Part shown: one piece after another, positions 33,320 to 42,980 of the stretch | How the letters are laid out: each line of letters opens with the position of its first letter | Numbering within the stretch: the stretch's first letter is position 1 | Assembly: GCA_900316985.1 (NCBI GenBank) | Contig: ONFE01000013.1 | Coordinates: 42,249 to 106,248 of the forward strand | DNA length: 64,000 nucleotides | Direction: 5' to 3' | DNA from: an uncultured Prevotellaceae bacterium | GTDB taxonomy: Bacteria > Bacteroidota > Bacteroidia > Bacteroidales > Bacteroidaceae | Position numbers and translations under genes: made by a program | The notes under the pieces: model-generated | Database searches by the model: none | Told to the model about the DNA's origin: nothing | The model's input: only the letters and a program-made list of their open reading frames with translations

Positions 33320-36300
33320 ATGACAAGAAACCGCTATTGCTTAGTTTTATTGTTCCTTTTCATTAATGTGTGCGCATTGACAGCCCATGCTGAGAAAAAG
33401 GTAAAAGGTGTAGACGAAGGACAATATTTTGCACCTGTACAAATCACAGGTATGGTTACAGATGCTCAAGGTAACACTCTTATAGGAGTTACTATTCATC
33501 TGAAAGGAAGTGAGGTACGCACAGTGAGTGATATTGACGGAAAGTTCTCGCTTAACGCAAACACGAATTTTCCCGTTACCCTTGTTTTCTCATATCTTGG
33601 TATGAAAACGAAGGAAGTAAAGGTAACAAAAAGTCAGCCGCTTACCGTACAGATGGATGAAGACGTCACGGTGATTAAGGACGTTGAGATTATCGGTGCC
33701 TACGGCACGGTGCAGAAGCGCAGCGACTTGGTGGGGTCAGCCTATCAGGTGGGAGCCAAACAGTTGGAGAATATGCCCAAGGGGCGGTTAGATACCATGC
33801 TCGACGGTCTTATCCCCGGTGTGAAGATTGACATCAACAGTGATTCTCCTGACAATTCACGTCCCCGTTTCAATGTTAGAGTAAGAGGTGATGGTTCCTT
33901 GTCAGCCAGCAGCGAGCCGCTATGGGTTATCGACGGGGTTCCGATGTTTACCGGAGGGCATACAAACCAAATGCCCGGTCAGAATTATACCATCAGCCCG
34001 TTGTCATTCTTGAATCCCGATGATATAGAAAGCATCACCGTACTGAAAGATGCCACGGCAACATCCATCTATGGCGCAGACGGCGGTAACGGAGTGGTAT
34101 TGGTTACCACGAAGAAAGGCCGTGAGGGAAAGGTCAATGTCAACGTGAATGTGGAGTATGGTATTGCCAACATTGACAGATCCACGGCACCAAAAGTGCT
34201 TAATGCTGCACAATTTATGGAACTTGCCAAGGAAGCTTATCAGAATGCCGGTTTGGACATGAATGTTTTCCCATATCAGGACAATGAACTCAACCTGTAT
34301 TCTACGACAGATACCGACTGGAGCAAGGTTTTCTATGATACCGGCCATACCTTCCAGGGAAGTGTAGCCGTGAACGGTGGTTCTGGCAAGGCTGAGTATT
34401 ATCTTTCCGGTTCATATTATCAAAACCAGTCAACTATCATCGGTAACGAGCAGCAGCGTTTTTCTTTAAGGTCGAATCTTGGTTTCCAAATGAATAAGAG
34501 AATCAAATTGAACACCATCCTCTCTGCATCCTATAATCTTAACGACCTTTTCAATATGGGACGTGACTACTATGAGAACCTGCCAATCTATTCACCCTAT
34601 TATCCCGACGGGACATTGCGGCTATATAACCGTTATGTAAGCGGTGTGGACAGTGAAGGAAACCCGGTGTTCAAGGATCAGAAATTTTTCAATTCCGTAG
34701 CAGAACGCGAACAAAATGAGAATAAGCAGAAGGCATTGTATGTAAATGCAAACTTCTCGTTGAAATATGACATCATGAAAGGATTGTCGTATACCGGGCA
34801 ATTCGGCATCGATTTCCAAAGCAACCTGGAACAAATGTATTCTTCCCAGAAGAACTGGAGCGGAACTTCTGTTATTGGGCAGGAAGGCTATTCATCCCGC
34901 CAGACGGCAAATATCACCAACTGGAACACTATTCACCGGTTGAACTTCAATCGCACCTTCGGGCTTCATTCCATAGGGGCATTGGTAGGTTTTGAAGCCA
35001 GTTCGCGGGATTATACCATTGTGGGAGCCACAGGCTCCGGCTTCATCAACGACTATATTCAAGATGTCAGTTACGCTGACAGCCGTTACGGAAGCAATAG
35101 CAGCAGTCTTTCACGCAAAGAATCGTTCTTGGGACAATTAACTTACTCATTTGACCACCGTTATTATCTTACCGCGAATGCCCGTCGTGATGGAAACTCA
35201 CAATTCGGCAGTGATGTGCGTTGGGCAGATTTTGCCTCAGTGGGCTTGTCATGGAATGTTCATAATGAGAAATTCTTCAAGATTCCATGGATCACGGTGT
35301 TCAAACTCAAAGGCAGTTATGGAGCAAACGGAAACTCACGTCTTGGTTCTCAGGAAGCATTAGGACTCTATGCCTACGGAAGCAGTTATGCATATAATGG
35401 TGAGAACGGTGGTGTTCAGAGCGGTACGCCTAACCATACCTTGAGTTGGGAAACCACCTATAAGACGAATCTTGGTATCCGTTTAGAGCTGTTTGGACGT
35501 CTTGACATTGATTTTGACTGGTATAACCATCATACAAAGAACCTGCTGAGCAACTTGGATGTTTCAAGGACCACTGGTGACACAAAAGTCTATCGTAATG
35601 TAGGAGAGTTACGCAACCGCGGTTTTGACCTTACCATCACTTCAAAAAACATTATCAGTGACAAGCCGGATGGTTTCCGATGGGAAACAGAACTGAATCT
35701 TTCACATAATACCAATATTCTGTTGAAACTCTATAACGGAATACAGAAAAACTTCGGCACCTATTCTTATATTGAGGGCTACGATGTCAGTACGTATTTC
35801 CTTGTTCGCTGGGCGGGCGTGGATCCTTATGATGGCAAGCCGATGTGGTATGACAAGAATGGTAATGTGACAAAGACGTATAGCGCTGATGAAAGAGTTG
35901 CAGGAAAAAACAGCCATCCCGATGTGACAGGTGGCGTTACCAATACCCTTTCATACAAGGGGTTCACATTACGTTTCCTCTTGAATTATCAGTTTGGAGG
36001 TTATGGGTTTAGCAGTTTCGGGCGCGCCATGTTTTCCGACGGTCTTTATTCTTCCTCCCAAAACCAAGCCGTCGATCAGATGGACCGTTGGCAGCAACAA
36101 GGTGATATAGCATCGAATCCGAAACCGATATGGGGTGTCAGCACCCAATCCATCATGAACAGTACCCGATTCCTGTATAGCAAGACATTGATTCGCTTGC
36201 AGAATGTGGTGCTCTCCTACAAGATGCCCAATAGATGGATTCACCCGATCGGTGTGAACAGTTGTGTGGTGTCACTCATTGGCAACAACCTGCTGGCCTA

Positions 36301-36400
36301 TTCACCCCATTCCGGACCTGACCATAATTCCTATAAGACGAGCATGAGCGGTTACCCCGCTGAGCGTACTATCTCACTTTCCGTAAATGTAGGTTTCTAA
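33320..36400 (+). CDS. SusC/RagA-family TonB-linked outer membrane protein (second)
   Basis: 1026 residues from ATG 33320, which gives a clean signal peptide (RYCLVLLFLFINVCALTAHA). A longer frame from 33230 would place the promoter inside the gene. Domains: carboxypeptidase-regulatory-like (VQITGMVTDAQGNTLIGVTI), plug (FNVRVRGDGSLSAS, PLWVIDGVPMF, LKDATATSIYGADGGNGVV) and a barrel ending in a C-terminal Phe (SVNVGF). It imports a ligand with its SusD partner 23 bases downstream. Codon use is visibly more AT-rich than the first SusC. The operon also encodes secreted proteins and is followed by an M16 peptidase, suggesting a peptide rather than glycan substrate. Confidence 0.93.
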   Translation: MTRNRYCLVLLFLFINVCALTAHAEKKVKGVDEGQYFAPVQITGMVTDAQGNTLIGVTIHLKGSEVRTVSDIDGKFSLNANTNFPVTLVFSYLGMKTKEVKVTKSQPLTVQMDEDVTVIKDVEIIGAYGTVQKRSDLVGSAYQVGAKQLENMPKGRLDTMLDGLIPGVKIDINSDSPDNSRPRFNVRVRGDGSLSASSEPLWVIDGVPMFTGGHTNQMPGQNYTISPLSFLNPDDIESITVLKDATATSIYGADGGNGVVLVTTKKGREGKVNVNVNVEYGIANIDRSTAPKVLNAAQFMELAKEAYQNAGLDMNVFPYQDNELNLYSTTDTDWSKVFYDTGHTFQGSVAVNGGSGKAEYYLSGSYYQNQSTIIGNEQQRFSLRSNLGFQMNKRIKLNTILSASYNLNDLFNMGRDYYENLPIYSPYYPDGTLRLYNRYVSGVDSEGNPVFKDQKFFNSVAEREQNENKQKALYVNANFSLKYDIMKGLSYTGQFGIDFQSNLEQMYSSQKNWSGTSVIGQEGYSSRQTANITNWNTIHRLNFNRTFGLHSIGALVGFEASSRDYTIVGATGSGFINDYIQDVSYADSRYGSNSSSLSRKESFLGQLTYSFDHRYYLTANARRDGNSQFGSDVRWADFASVGLSWNVHNEKFFKIPWITVFKLKGSYGANGNSRLGSQEALGLYAYGSSYAYNGENGGVQSGTPNHTLSWETTYKTNLGIRLELFGRLDIDFDWYNHHTKNLLSNLDVSRTTGDTKVYRNVGELRNRGFDLTITSKNIISDKPDGFRWETELNLSHNTNILLKLYNGIQKNFGTYSYIEGYDVSTYFLVRWAGVDPYDGKPMWYDKNGNVTKTYSADERVAGKNSHPDVTGGVTNTLSYKGFTLRFLLNYQFGGYGFSSFGRAMFSDGLYSSSQNQAVDQMDRWQQQGDIASNPKPIWGVSTQSIMNSTRFLYSKTLIRLQNVVLSYKMPNRWIHPIGVNSCVVSLIGNNLLAYSPHSGPDHNSYKTSMSGYPAERTISLSVNVGF

Positions 36401-36423
36401 TGATGTATTTATCATAGTTGATC

Positions 36424-37875
36424 ATGAAGATGAAAATAGTTAAGAATATACATTTCCTTTTGTCGTGTTCTGTCGCTCTGGTGCTTACAGGATGTAGTGA
36501 CTTCTTGGAAGTTGACGTGAAGGGTAAGGCTACGATACCCTCCTTTCTCTCCGACCCTCAAGGCTTACATGCCGCCATGGTCGGGACGTATAACAAGATG
36601 TACCTCTACGTTGACAATGAGTTCACTAAATATGGTGACGTGGCAGGTAATATGGTAACGTTCCCATCTGCTGCTTCCAGCGGAGATATGATAGCCCAGT
36701 ATAATTTCACATCTGATGAAAGCCAGATAACGGGAGCCGTTGGCTACATCTGGCGCAAAATCTATGTGGCTCAGGCAAATGCCAATAATATCATAGGATA
36801 TGCCCCGGCTGTCATCAAAGACTACCCCACTTACGAGAAGGAATGTAACAATATCATGGGACAGGCATTACTGATTCGTGCCATGTGTCATTTTGACCAG
36901 TGCCGGGCATACGCCCAGCCATACAACTATACGCCCGATGCTTCTCATTTAGGAGTACCGATATTGTTACGTGCGCCTGGCGCTAACGACACTCCGTCAC
37001 GCTCTTCTGTGAGTGAGGTGTATAAGCAGGTGCTCGCAGATTTGGAACAAGCATCCACCTTACTGACAGACCATGTAGCGGATGATTACCACTATGCATC
37101 TTTGCAGGCTGTCAACTGTATGTTCTCACGTGTTTACCTGTACATGGAAGACTGGGAGAATGCTTTGAAATATGCCAAGCAGGCTATCGGCAGCCAGCAG
37201 TTGGCTCAGGGTGATGCCTATCTTAAAATGTTTGATGATCTGTCCATTCAGGGCGAGGCTATCTTTCGGCTTTCAGGCGTTGAGATGTCTGGCTATCTGA
37301 AGTCTTTTTATGAAAACACTTGTGAGCCTGCCGACACGCTATTGTCACTCTACGACAAAGACGACATTCGGTTGAAACTGTTACGAAACAGCGCAGGTTC
37401 CAAGCGTTGTATGAAATATTCTGCATCAAAGGTTCCTGGAGAAGAACCCAAGCGCGATGACCCTTTCATCTTCCGCTTGTCTGAAGAATATCTGAATGCC
37501 GCTGAAGCCGCATGGAATCTAAAGAACTATAACGAAGCCCGCAACTATATTAAGGCGATCATAGAACGTGCTGTTGGAACAACAAAGGCAAATAACGTAT
37601 TGGATGCCTATTCCGACACTTCGCTCATAGATTTGATAAGGCTTGAACGTGTGAAGGAACTCTGTTTTGAGGGGCATAACTTTTTTGACATTACCCGTTG
37701 GAAGCAAAACCTGGTACGTGAAAGATCAACTACGTCCACTACTAAGTCCATCGCCTATCCAAGTGACTATTTTGTACTGCCTATTCCACAGGATGAATTG
37801 TATGCCAATACAAGCATGCAACCAAATCCAACGGTAAACAGCGGTAATTATAACGCGAACGAAATAAATGAATAA
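36424..37875 (+). CDS. SusD/RagB-family outer membrane lipoprotein (second)
   Basis: 483 residues. Lipobox VLTGC near residue 24, then SDFLEVDVKG. SusD helices are seen (MGQALLIRAMCHFDQCRAY) and the C-terminal LIRLERVKELCFEGHNFFDI matches the conserved R-x-x-E-L-x-x-E-G-x-R/H-x-x-D-I block. At 483 residues it is of RagB-like size. ATG at 36424 is preferred to a TTG six bases earlier. It forms the surface lid of the SusC transporter. The next gene begins 3 bases after its stop. Confidence 0.93.
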   Translation: MKMKIVKNIHFLLSCSVALVLTGCSDFLEVDVKGKATIPSFLSDPQGLHAAMVGTYNKMYLYVDNEFTKYGDVAGNMVTFPSAASSGDMIAQYNFTSDESQITGAVGYIWRKIYVAQANANNIIGYAPAVIKDYPTYEKECNNIMGQALLIRAMCHFDQCRAYAQPYNYTPDASHLGVPILLRAPGANDTPSRSSVSEVYKQVLADLEQASTLLTDHVADDYHYASLQAVNCMFSRVYLYMEDWENALKYAKQAIGSQQLAQGDAYLKMFDDLSIQGEAIFRLSGVEMSGYLKSFYENTCEPADTLLSLYDKDDIRLKLLRNSAGSKRCMKYSASKVPGEEPKRDDPFIFRLSEEYLNAAEAAWNLKNYNEARNYIKAIIERAVGTTKANNVLDAYSDTSLIDLIRLERVKELCFEGHNFFDITRWKQNLVRERSTTSTTKSIAYPSDYFVLPIPQDELYANTSMQPNPTVNSGNYNANEINE

Positions 37876-37878
37876 AAG

Positions 37879-38340
37879 ATGAAAAGATTATTATACATCA
37901 TATTCTTGATTGGTGCGTTGTACAGTTGCGACCAGGAAGAGAGTGTTTACTTTGATGAACCTTTCATACGTATATGCACAAGTACAGGAGAGGCACGTAC
38001 AGTCGTTTTGTCAAACGTGAGGAATACAAATGCTTATTCTGTTTATGTCAGTTCCCGACCTATCACCGACAGCCTGGAGGTGTCCTACGAGATTATTGTG
38101 GGTGACGGATTGCAGGAGGATGTAGATTACAAGATTGTGACGACAGCCAATCCGCTGGTTTTCTTGCCGGGCATCAACGATATGCCTATACGTATCCGAT
38201 GGCTGCAACATACTGTAAATCCTGAAAAAGATAATACGATAACCATCCGACTGACAAGCAACAGTAAGGGTTACAATCTGGGATTTCCCGGCCCTGACCA
38301 TGTGCAGAGTCAAGTCGTTATTGAAAAAAGGAACAATTGA
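37879..38340 (+). CDS. Small SusC/D-associated lipoprotein (DUF4843-like)
   Basis: 153 residues. Lipobox ALYSC near residue 16. The rest is beta-rich, like a Calx-beta or Ig-like domain: S-Y-E-I-I-V-G-D-G-L-Q-E-D-V-D-Y, then I-R-I-R-W-L-Q and T-I-T-I-R-L-T-S-N, and it ends at a strand after PGPDHVQSQVV. Proteins of this size and position after SusD are often DUF4843 or related; the match is by pattern only. It is likely a surface accessory protein. Confidence 0.65.
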   Translation: MKRLLYIIFLIGALYSCDQEESVYFDEPFIRICTSTGEARTVVLSNVRNTNAYSVYVSSRPITDSLEVSYEIIVGDGLQEDVDYKIVTTANPLVFLPGINDMPIRIRWLQHTVNPEKDNTITIRLTSNSKGYNLGFPGPDHVQSQVVIEKRNN

Positions 38341-38382
38341 GTTTAACAAGTTATATTTATTAATCTTCTAAAATAGTGTATT

Positions 38383-40092
38383 ATGAGGAAATTATTACTT
38401 AAAAAGTTTGTAATGGTATTCGTGGCCTTGTTCGCGTTTACCGCTTCGGCAGTTGCCGAGGATGCCAGACTATTGTCGTTTGGTTTCTATATGGAAGACA
38501 ATGCCGGTCTTACTAGTGACTATGTGGCAGAGATTCCCGCTTTCGTAGCCGGTACGACCAGCTACGAGATTAGCATCGCCATTCCTGCCAATGTGGACAA
38601 GTCGCAACTCGTGGCCCGTTTCACGGTAAATAATGGCAATACAGTATCTGTGGACGGAACAGCACAGACCAGTCAGGTGACGAAGAACGATTTTGAGGAT
38701 CCTGTGGATTACACGGTTAGCAACAGTAACAAATCGCAGAACATCCGTTACACCATCAATGTGGTGGAATTGTCTACAAAAGGGTGGACTGAAGTTGCAA
38801 CATTGGATGCAACAGCACTGTCAGGCGATGAGGCATTTACAGGAGTGTATTCTGGTGCAGTGCTTGTGGTGAATCCCAAGGACAATGTTCCATACGTGGC
38901 TTACGGTGCCCGTGGCGTTGATAACAAACTGAGTGTTGCCAAGTTTGAGGACGGTGCTTGGAAGCAGGTAGGATCAGCACTCTTCTCTCCGGTAATCAAT
39001 GGCTCACATTATGATTTCGACATTGCAAATGATGGTACGCCTTACGTGGCTTTTGGAGATAAAGAGGCAGCGTCGACTAAAGAGGATGGTAAGACAGATA
39101 CAGATTACTCGCTTTCTGTGATGAAGTTCGACGGTAGTGTCTGGAGCAACGTGGGTAATCAGGGATTCTTCAAGTCACAAGCCACCTATGTGGGCTTGGC
39201 CGCCATAGAGAGCGGACTGGCTGCATGTATGGTCAATAATCATGCATCAAGTGCTATCCCCCGCCGTACGATGGGTGTTGCCACATGGGACGGCTCTGCA
39301 TGGACAACGGGTGAATCCTCTTTATTACCAGCTGGACAGCAAATGTATACTTGCAAGATGGGTGATAATGGAAAGATTGCTACCTTGATTTCCATTAACC
39401 GTGGAAAGGTTAGTGATATCAATTATGGTCATAACATTCTTAAGTATGAGAACGGCAACTGGGAATCGTTATTAAATAATTTCGTAGAACCTAATGCCGC
39501 TCAGACAAGTATTGCCGTTGGTACCTTTGGAACTAAGGTCGCTTCCGATGGTACTATCTATGCTTGGACGGGTGACAATGCATCTGGAATATATCAAGTT
39601 CGCTTGAAGAAATACAATACAGAATCTAAAGTATGGGAAACCGTAGGCGGAAACACGCTGCCACTTGGTATAGAGGGTGATTTTGACAGTCATACCATTG
39701 TGGATGTGGCTATTGATCCCGAAGGCATATTGTTTGTTGCTTTTAATAATTATAAAGACCAGCAGAAACTCTATGTGATGTATCTCGATCCGAACACCAA
39801 TCAGTGGACGACACCACAACAACTGGCAGAAGACGCCGATGATATTAACATCGATTTTGCTGCTGATGGCACAGGCTATATCACATTCACAGCAAGCAAT
39901 AAGGTTCACATGTTCAAGTATGATTATGTTGACGCAACCGGTATCAAAAACGTTGTTAACCATGGTGTCGCTGGTGAGACCTACTACAATCTTTCCGGTG
40001 TACGGGTAGCCACACCAACTACGGGTGTATATATCAAACGCACCGTTGACACCAACGGAAAGGTTAGCACACAGAAGATTTTGAAGAAATAA
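38383..40092 (+). CDS. Secreted beta-propeller protein with a type IX-like C-terminal tail
   Basis: 569 residues. Signal peptide ends near SAVAED. Residues ~28-130 form an Ig-like domain (similar in style to DUF5018). Residues ~135-520 are repeated beta blades with motifs such as VAYGARGVDNKLSVAKFEDG, ANDGTPYVAFGDK and ILFVAFNNYKDQ. The C-terminus (YYNLSGVRVATPTTGVYIKR, then a basic end QKILKK) resembles the type A sorting domain used by Prevotella type IX secretion. It is likely surface-exposed, working with the SusC/D pair 5' of it. The function is not recognised. Confidence 0.68.
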   Translation: MRKLLLKKFVMVFVALFAFTASAVAEDARLLSFGFYMEDNAGLTSDYVAEIPAFVAGTTSYEISIAIPANVDKSQLVARFTVNNGNTVSVDGTAQTSQVTKNDFEDPVDYTVSNSNKSQNIRYTINVVELSTKGWTEVATLDATALSGDEAFTGVYSGAVLVVNPKDNVPYVAYGARGVDNKLSVAKFEDGAWKQVGSALFSPVINGSHYDFDIANDGTPYVAFGDKEAASTKEDGKTDTDYSLSVMKFDGSVWSNVGNQGFFKSQATYVGLAAIESGLAACMVNNHASSAIPRRTMGVATWDGSAWTTGESSLLPAGQQMYTCKMGDNGKIATLISINRGKVSDINYGHNILKYENGNWESLLNNFVEPNAAQTSIAVGTFGTKVASDGTIYAWTGDNASGIYQVRLKKYNTESKVWETVGGNTLPLGIEGDFDSHTIVDVAIDPEGILFVAFNNYKDQQKLYVMYLDPNTNQWTTPQQLAEDADDINIDFAADGTGYITFTASNKVHMFKYDYVDATGIKNVVNHGVAGETYYNLSGVRVATPTTGVYIKRTVDTNGKVSTQKILKK

Positions 40093-40106
40093 AATCCTTT
40101 AACCCC

Positions 40107-40162
40107 CATAGTCTTCAGCGAAGGTTCAGCCGTGGCTACTTCCTGAAGACTATGTCTTTTTT
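40107..40162 (+). terminator. Terminator after the second SusC/D operon
   Basis: 12-bp perfect stem CATAGTCTTCAG (40107-40118) with 40143-40154, a 24-base partly paired loop, then TCTTTTTT. Confidence 0.8.
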
Positions 40163-40178
40163 GCACCGTAAGAAATAA

Positions 40179-42980
40179 ATGGAGAAATCACTGATAAGAA
40201 GAACAGTATGGATAGCGGTAATAGCTTGGACTACATTGTCTTTGTCAGCCCAACCCTTACCCTATGACCCTCTACTCCGAAAGGGAACCTTAGCCAATGG
40301 TCTTACTTATTATATTTATCCCAATCAGAATCCCAAAGGCGAGGCCGTCTACCGACTTTTCGTTAAATCAGGTTCTGTTCAGGAGCGTGATGACCAACAG
40401 GGATTGGCTCATTTCTTGGAACACTTGGCTTTCAACGGTACCCGTCATTTCCCTGGCGACGGTATCGTTAAATTCTTAGAATCTCGCGGTGCAAAGTTCG
40501 GTAAGGACCTGAATGCCCACACCTCATTTACCGAAACAGTATATAAACTTCAACTACCCAGTAGTGATCCCCTATTGGTGGATTCTACCATGACTATCCT
40601 TGCAGATTGGGCAGACGGACTGCTGATAGAACCTGAAGAGGTGGAGAAAGAACGTGGTGTTATTCTCTCTGAATGGTTATCGCGTGGCGGTACGAAGACA
40701 AGCAACAGCATGAAACTTGTCATGGAATTGCTCAATGGCTCACGCTACGCCAGTCGCATTACCATCGGTGATACCGCCATCATCCGTCATGCATCTCCCC
40801 AAACTATCCGTGATTACTACGAATATTGGTATCACCCGTCATTGATGGCTGTGGCCGTGGTAGGTGACATAGATGCCGATCGTATCGAGAAACTCATCCG
40901 CAAGAAGTTCTCTCATTTAAATGCTTCTAAAAAAGGACCCGAACTGAAAACTTGGACTATACCTGAATATCAGGATGAAAAGGTTACTATTTCGACAGAG
41001 AAAGGAGTAACAAACACCAAGTTAGACATTCTCATGTTGCTCCCTCAGCCACCAGCCGTGCAGACTGCAGAAGACTATCAGCAATACCTTGTGCGCAGTC
41101 TGATCAACAAACTTTTCAAACAACGATTCAATGCACTTTCCTTCGATAATCCGGCATACAGCGAGGCTTCTGTGCAATATTCACGATTCTTGGGCGCAAC
41201 GGGGGCTACCGATGCTTCGGTAGAACTACAGGAAGGCAAAATCAAGGAAGGCATTATCGATTTTATCCGTCACCAACAACAGATCTATCAGTATGGATTT
41301 ACGAAAGTTGAGATAGCCAGAGTAAAGAAATCGATATTATCTGCTATGCGCAACAGTGTGAAATCCAGACAAAACCGTAGTTCTGTCAGTTTGATGGACG
41401 AGATTTACGCTGACTATTATGAAGGCAATCGTCTCATTTCACGCGAAGAGGAACTGAACCTGATGGAGTTTTACTTGCCACAGGCTGACTCTGTAGGGTT
41501 GCTACGCCAGATTCAACAGGTTTTTGAGACCCGCCCGATGCATTATTTGCTGAGAGGTGGAGAGGAAGTCAATCGGGAGATAACGACGGATCAACTGCGC
41601 ACCTTGTTGAACGAAGTTCGGTCACGGCCTGTATCCCGCTATTATAAAAATGTGGACATCCCTGATGAGTTATGTTCAATACCCTATGCTGACCATATCG
41701 TCAGTGAAAAAGATATTCCGGATATTGATGCCGTTAACATCCAGCTTGACAATGGAGTGAGGGTAATCTTCCGCCATCAGGAAAATGAAAAAGAACGAAT
41801 TGTTCTTTCTGGTTTCCGCAAAGGCGGACAGTATGGAGTAGATAGTTTACAATACTATACTTCTCTGGTAGGCCCCAGCGTTATCTCGTTGTCAGGAGCC
41901 GGTAACTATAATCGTGATGAACTGAATTATTATCTTACGGGGAATACAGCTTCCGTCCGCATGTTGGTTGATAAGCTCCGCACAGGTGTTGCAGCATCCG
42001 CGCGCATGCAGGATGTGGAGACGATGTTCCAAATGCTCTGGCTCAAATGGACACAACCACGCCTTGATACCTCCGTATGCCGCCTGACCATTGAAAAACT
42101 TGTGGAGAACTACCGGCAGAAGAAAGAAACACCGAATGAACGTTTTAGCCGTCGTCTGGGCTGGCTTATGAATGGACGCAACTACACCAATGAAGTACTG
42201 ACAGATTCTTTGGTTCTCCATACGGTGAATCCTGACGACATGATACCTCTTTATCATCGCTTCTTTGGAAATGCTGCGGGTTATACCTTTATTATCATTA
42301 GTGATTGTCAACTTGAAGACATTCGTCCTCTCATCAGTACTTATCTTGGAGGATTGCCTAACGGTCAGGCAGATACAACTTGGGTAGTGAGCACGCGACA
42401 TATTCCACAGCATCCCGTGGAATTGATATGCCATGAAGCGCAAGACCAGAAAGCCAATGTCATGCTCGTTTACCAACAAGACCGATTAGAAAATGAAGAT
42501 CCTGGTATGCTTGAGATCAAGGCAGAGATGCTGAAAGCAGTTTTGCGTTCTATCTTGCTCAAGCGTCTGCGAGAAGAAATGGGAAAAGTTTATAGCGTCA
42601 GTGTTTCTTCGGCATCAGGACCTTATCCGTCATTTCTCTCACGCACCAGTATCGCATTTGTATGTCAGCCGTCTGATGTGGACATGCTCATCGATACTGT
42701 TCAATCAGAGCTGCAACGGTTTTATGCGCATCCTGAGCAGTTCGCTGACTATTTGGAAGACGTAAAGAAAAACCTCATCAAGGAGAATGCCTTGCAGAAA
42801 CAGAAATCCAGTTATTGGACTTCTTGGATTCGCAATGCTGTCTATCATAACCGGGAAAACTGGAATTTCTTGAATCACTACGACGAGAGCGTGAATTCTC
42901 AAACTGTCAACGATATTGTCCGCTTTGCGCGGTGGGCCATTTCCGATGCAAATGAAATAAAAGCCGTTCTACTGCCATGA
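40179..42980 (+). CDS. M16-family zinc metallopeptidase (PqqL-like)
   Basis: 933 residues. Signal peptide ends near LSLSAQ. The inverted zinc motif HFLEH is at residues 78-82 (H78, E81, H82), with the third ligand Glu expected about 76 residues later in the EEVEKERGVILSEW region. The second, non-catalytic M16 half starts near residue 520 (VNIQLDNGVRVIFRHQ). It probably cleaves peptides in the periplasm. It begins 17 bases after the terminator stem region and overlaps the phosphoesterase gene by 4 bases. Its place after a RagA/B-like importer fits peptide use. Confidence 0.92.
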   Translation: MEKSLIRRTVWIAVIAWTTLSLSAQPLPYDPLLRKGTLANGLTYYIYPNQNPKGEAVYRLFVKSGSVQERDDQQGLAHFLEHLAFNGTRHFPGDGIVKFLESRGAKFGKDLNAHTSFTETVYKLQLPSSDPLLVDSTMTILADWADGLLIEPEEVEKERGVILSEWLSRGGTKTSNSMKLVMELLNGSRYASRITIGDTAIIRHASPQTIRDYYEYWYHPSLMAVAVVGDIDADRIEKLIRKKFSHLNASKKGPELKTWTIPEYQDEKVTISTEKGVTNTKLDILMLLPQPPAVQTAEDYQQYLVRSLINKLFKQRFNALSFDNPAYSEASVQYSRFLGATGATDASVELQEGKIKEGIIDFIRHQQQIYQYGFTKVEIARVKKSILSAMRNSVKSRQNRSSVSLMDEIYADYYEGNRLISREEELNLMEFYLPQADSVGLLRQIQQVFETRPMHYLLRGGEEVNREITTDQLRTLLNEVRSRPVSRYYKNVDIPDELCSIPYADHIVSEKDIPDIDAVNIQLDNGVRVIFRHQENEKERIVLSGFRKGGQYGVDSLQYYTSLVGPSVISLSGAGNYNRDELNYYLTGNTASVRMLVDKLRTGVAASARMQDVETMFQMLWLKWTQPRLDTSVCRLTIEKLVENYRQKKETPNERFSRRLGWLMNGRNYTNEVLTDSLVLHTVNPDDMIPLYHRFFGNAAGYTFIIISDCQLEDIRPLISTYLGGLPNGQADTTWVVSTRHIPQHPVELICHEAQDQKANVMLVYQQDRLENEDPGMLEIKAEMLKAVLRSILLKRLREEMGKVYSVSVSSASGPYPSFLSRTSIAFVCQPSDVDMLIDTVQSELQRFYAHPEQFADYLEDVKKNLIKENALQKQKSSYWTSWIRNAVYHNRENWNFLNHYDESVNSQTVNDIVRFARWAISDANEIKAVLLP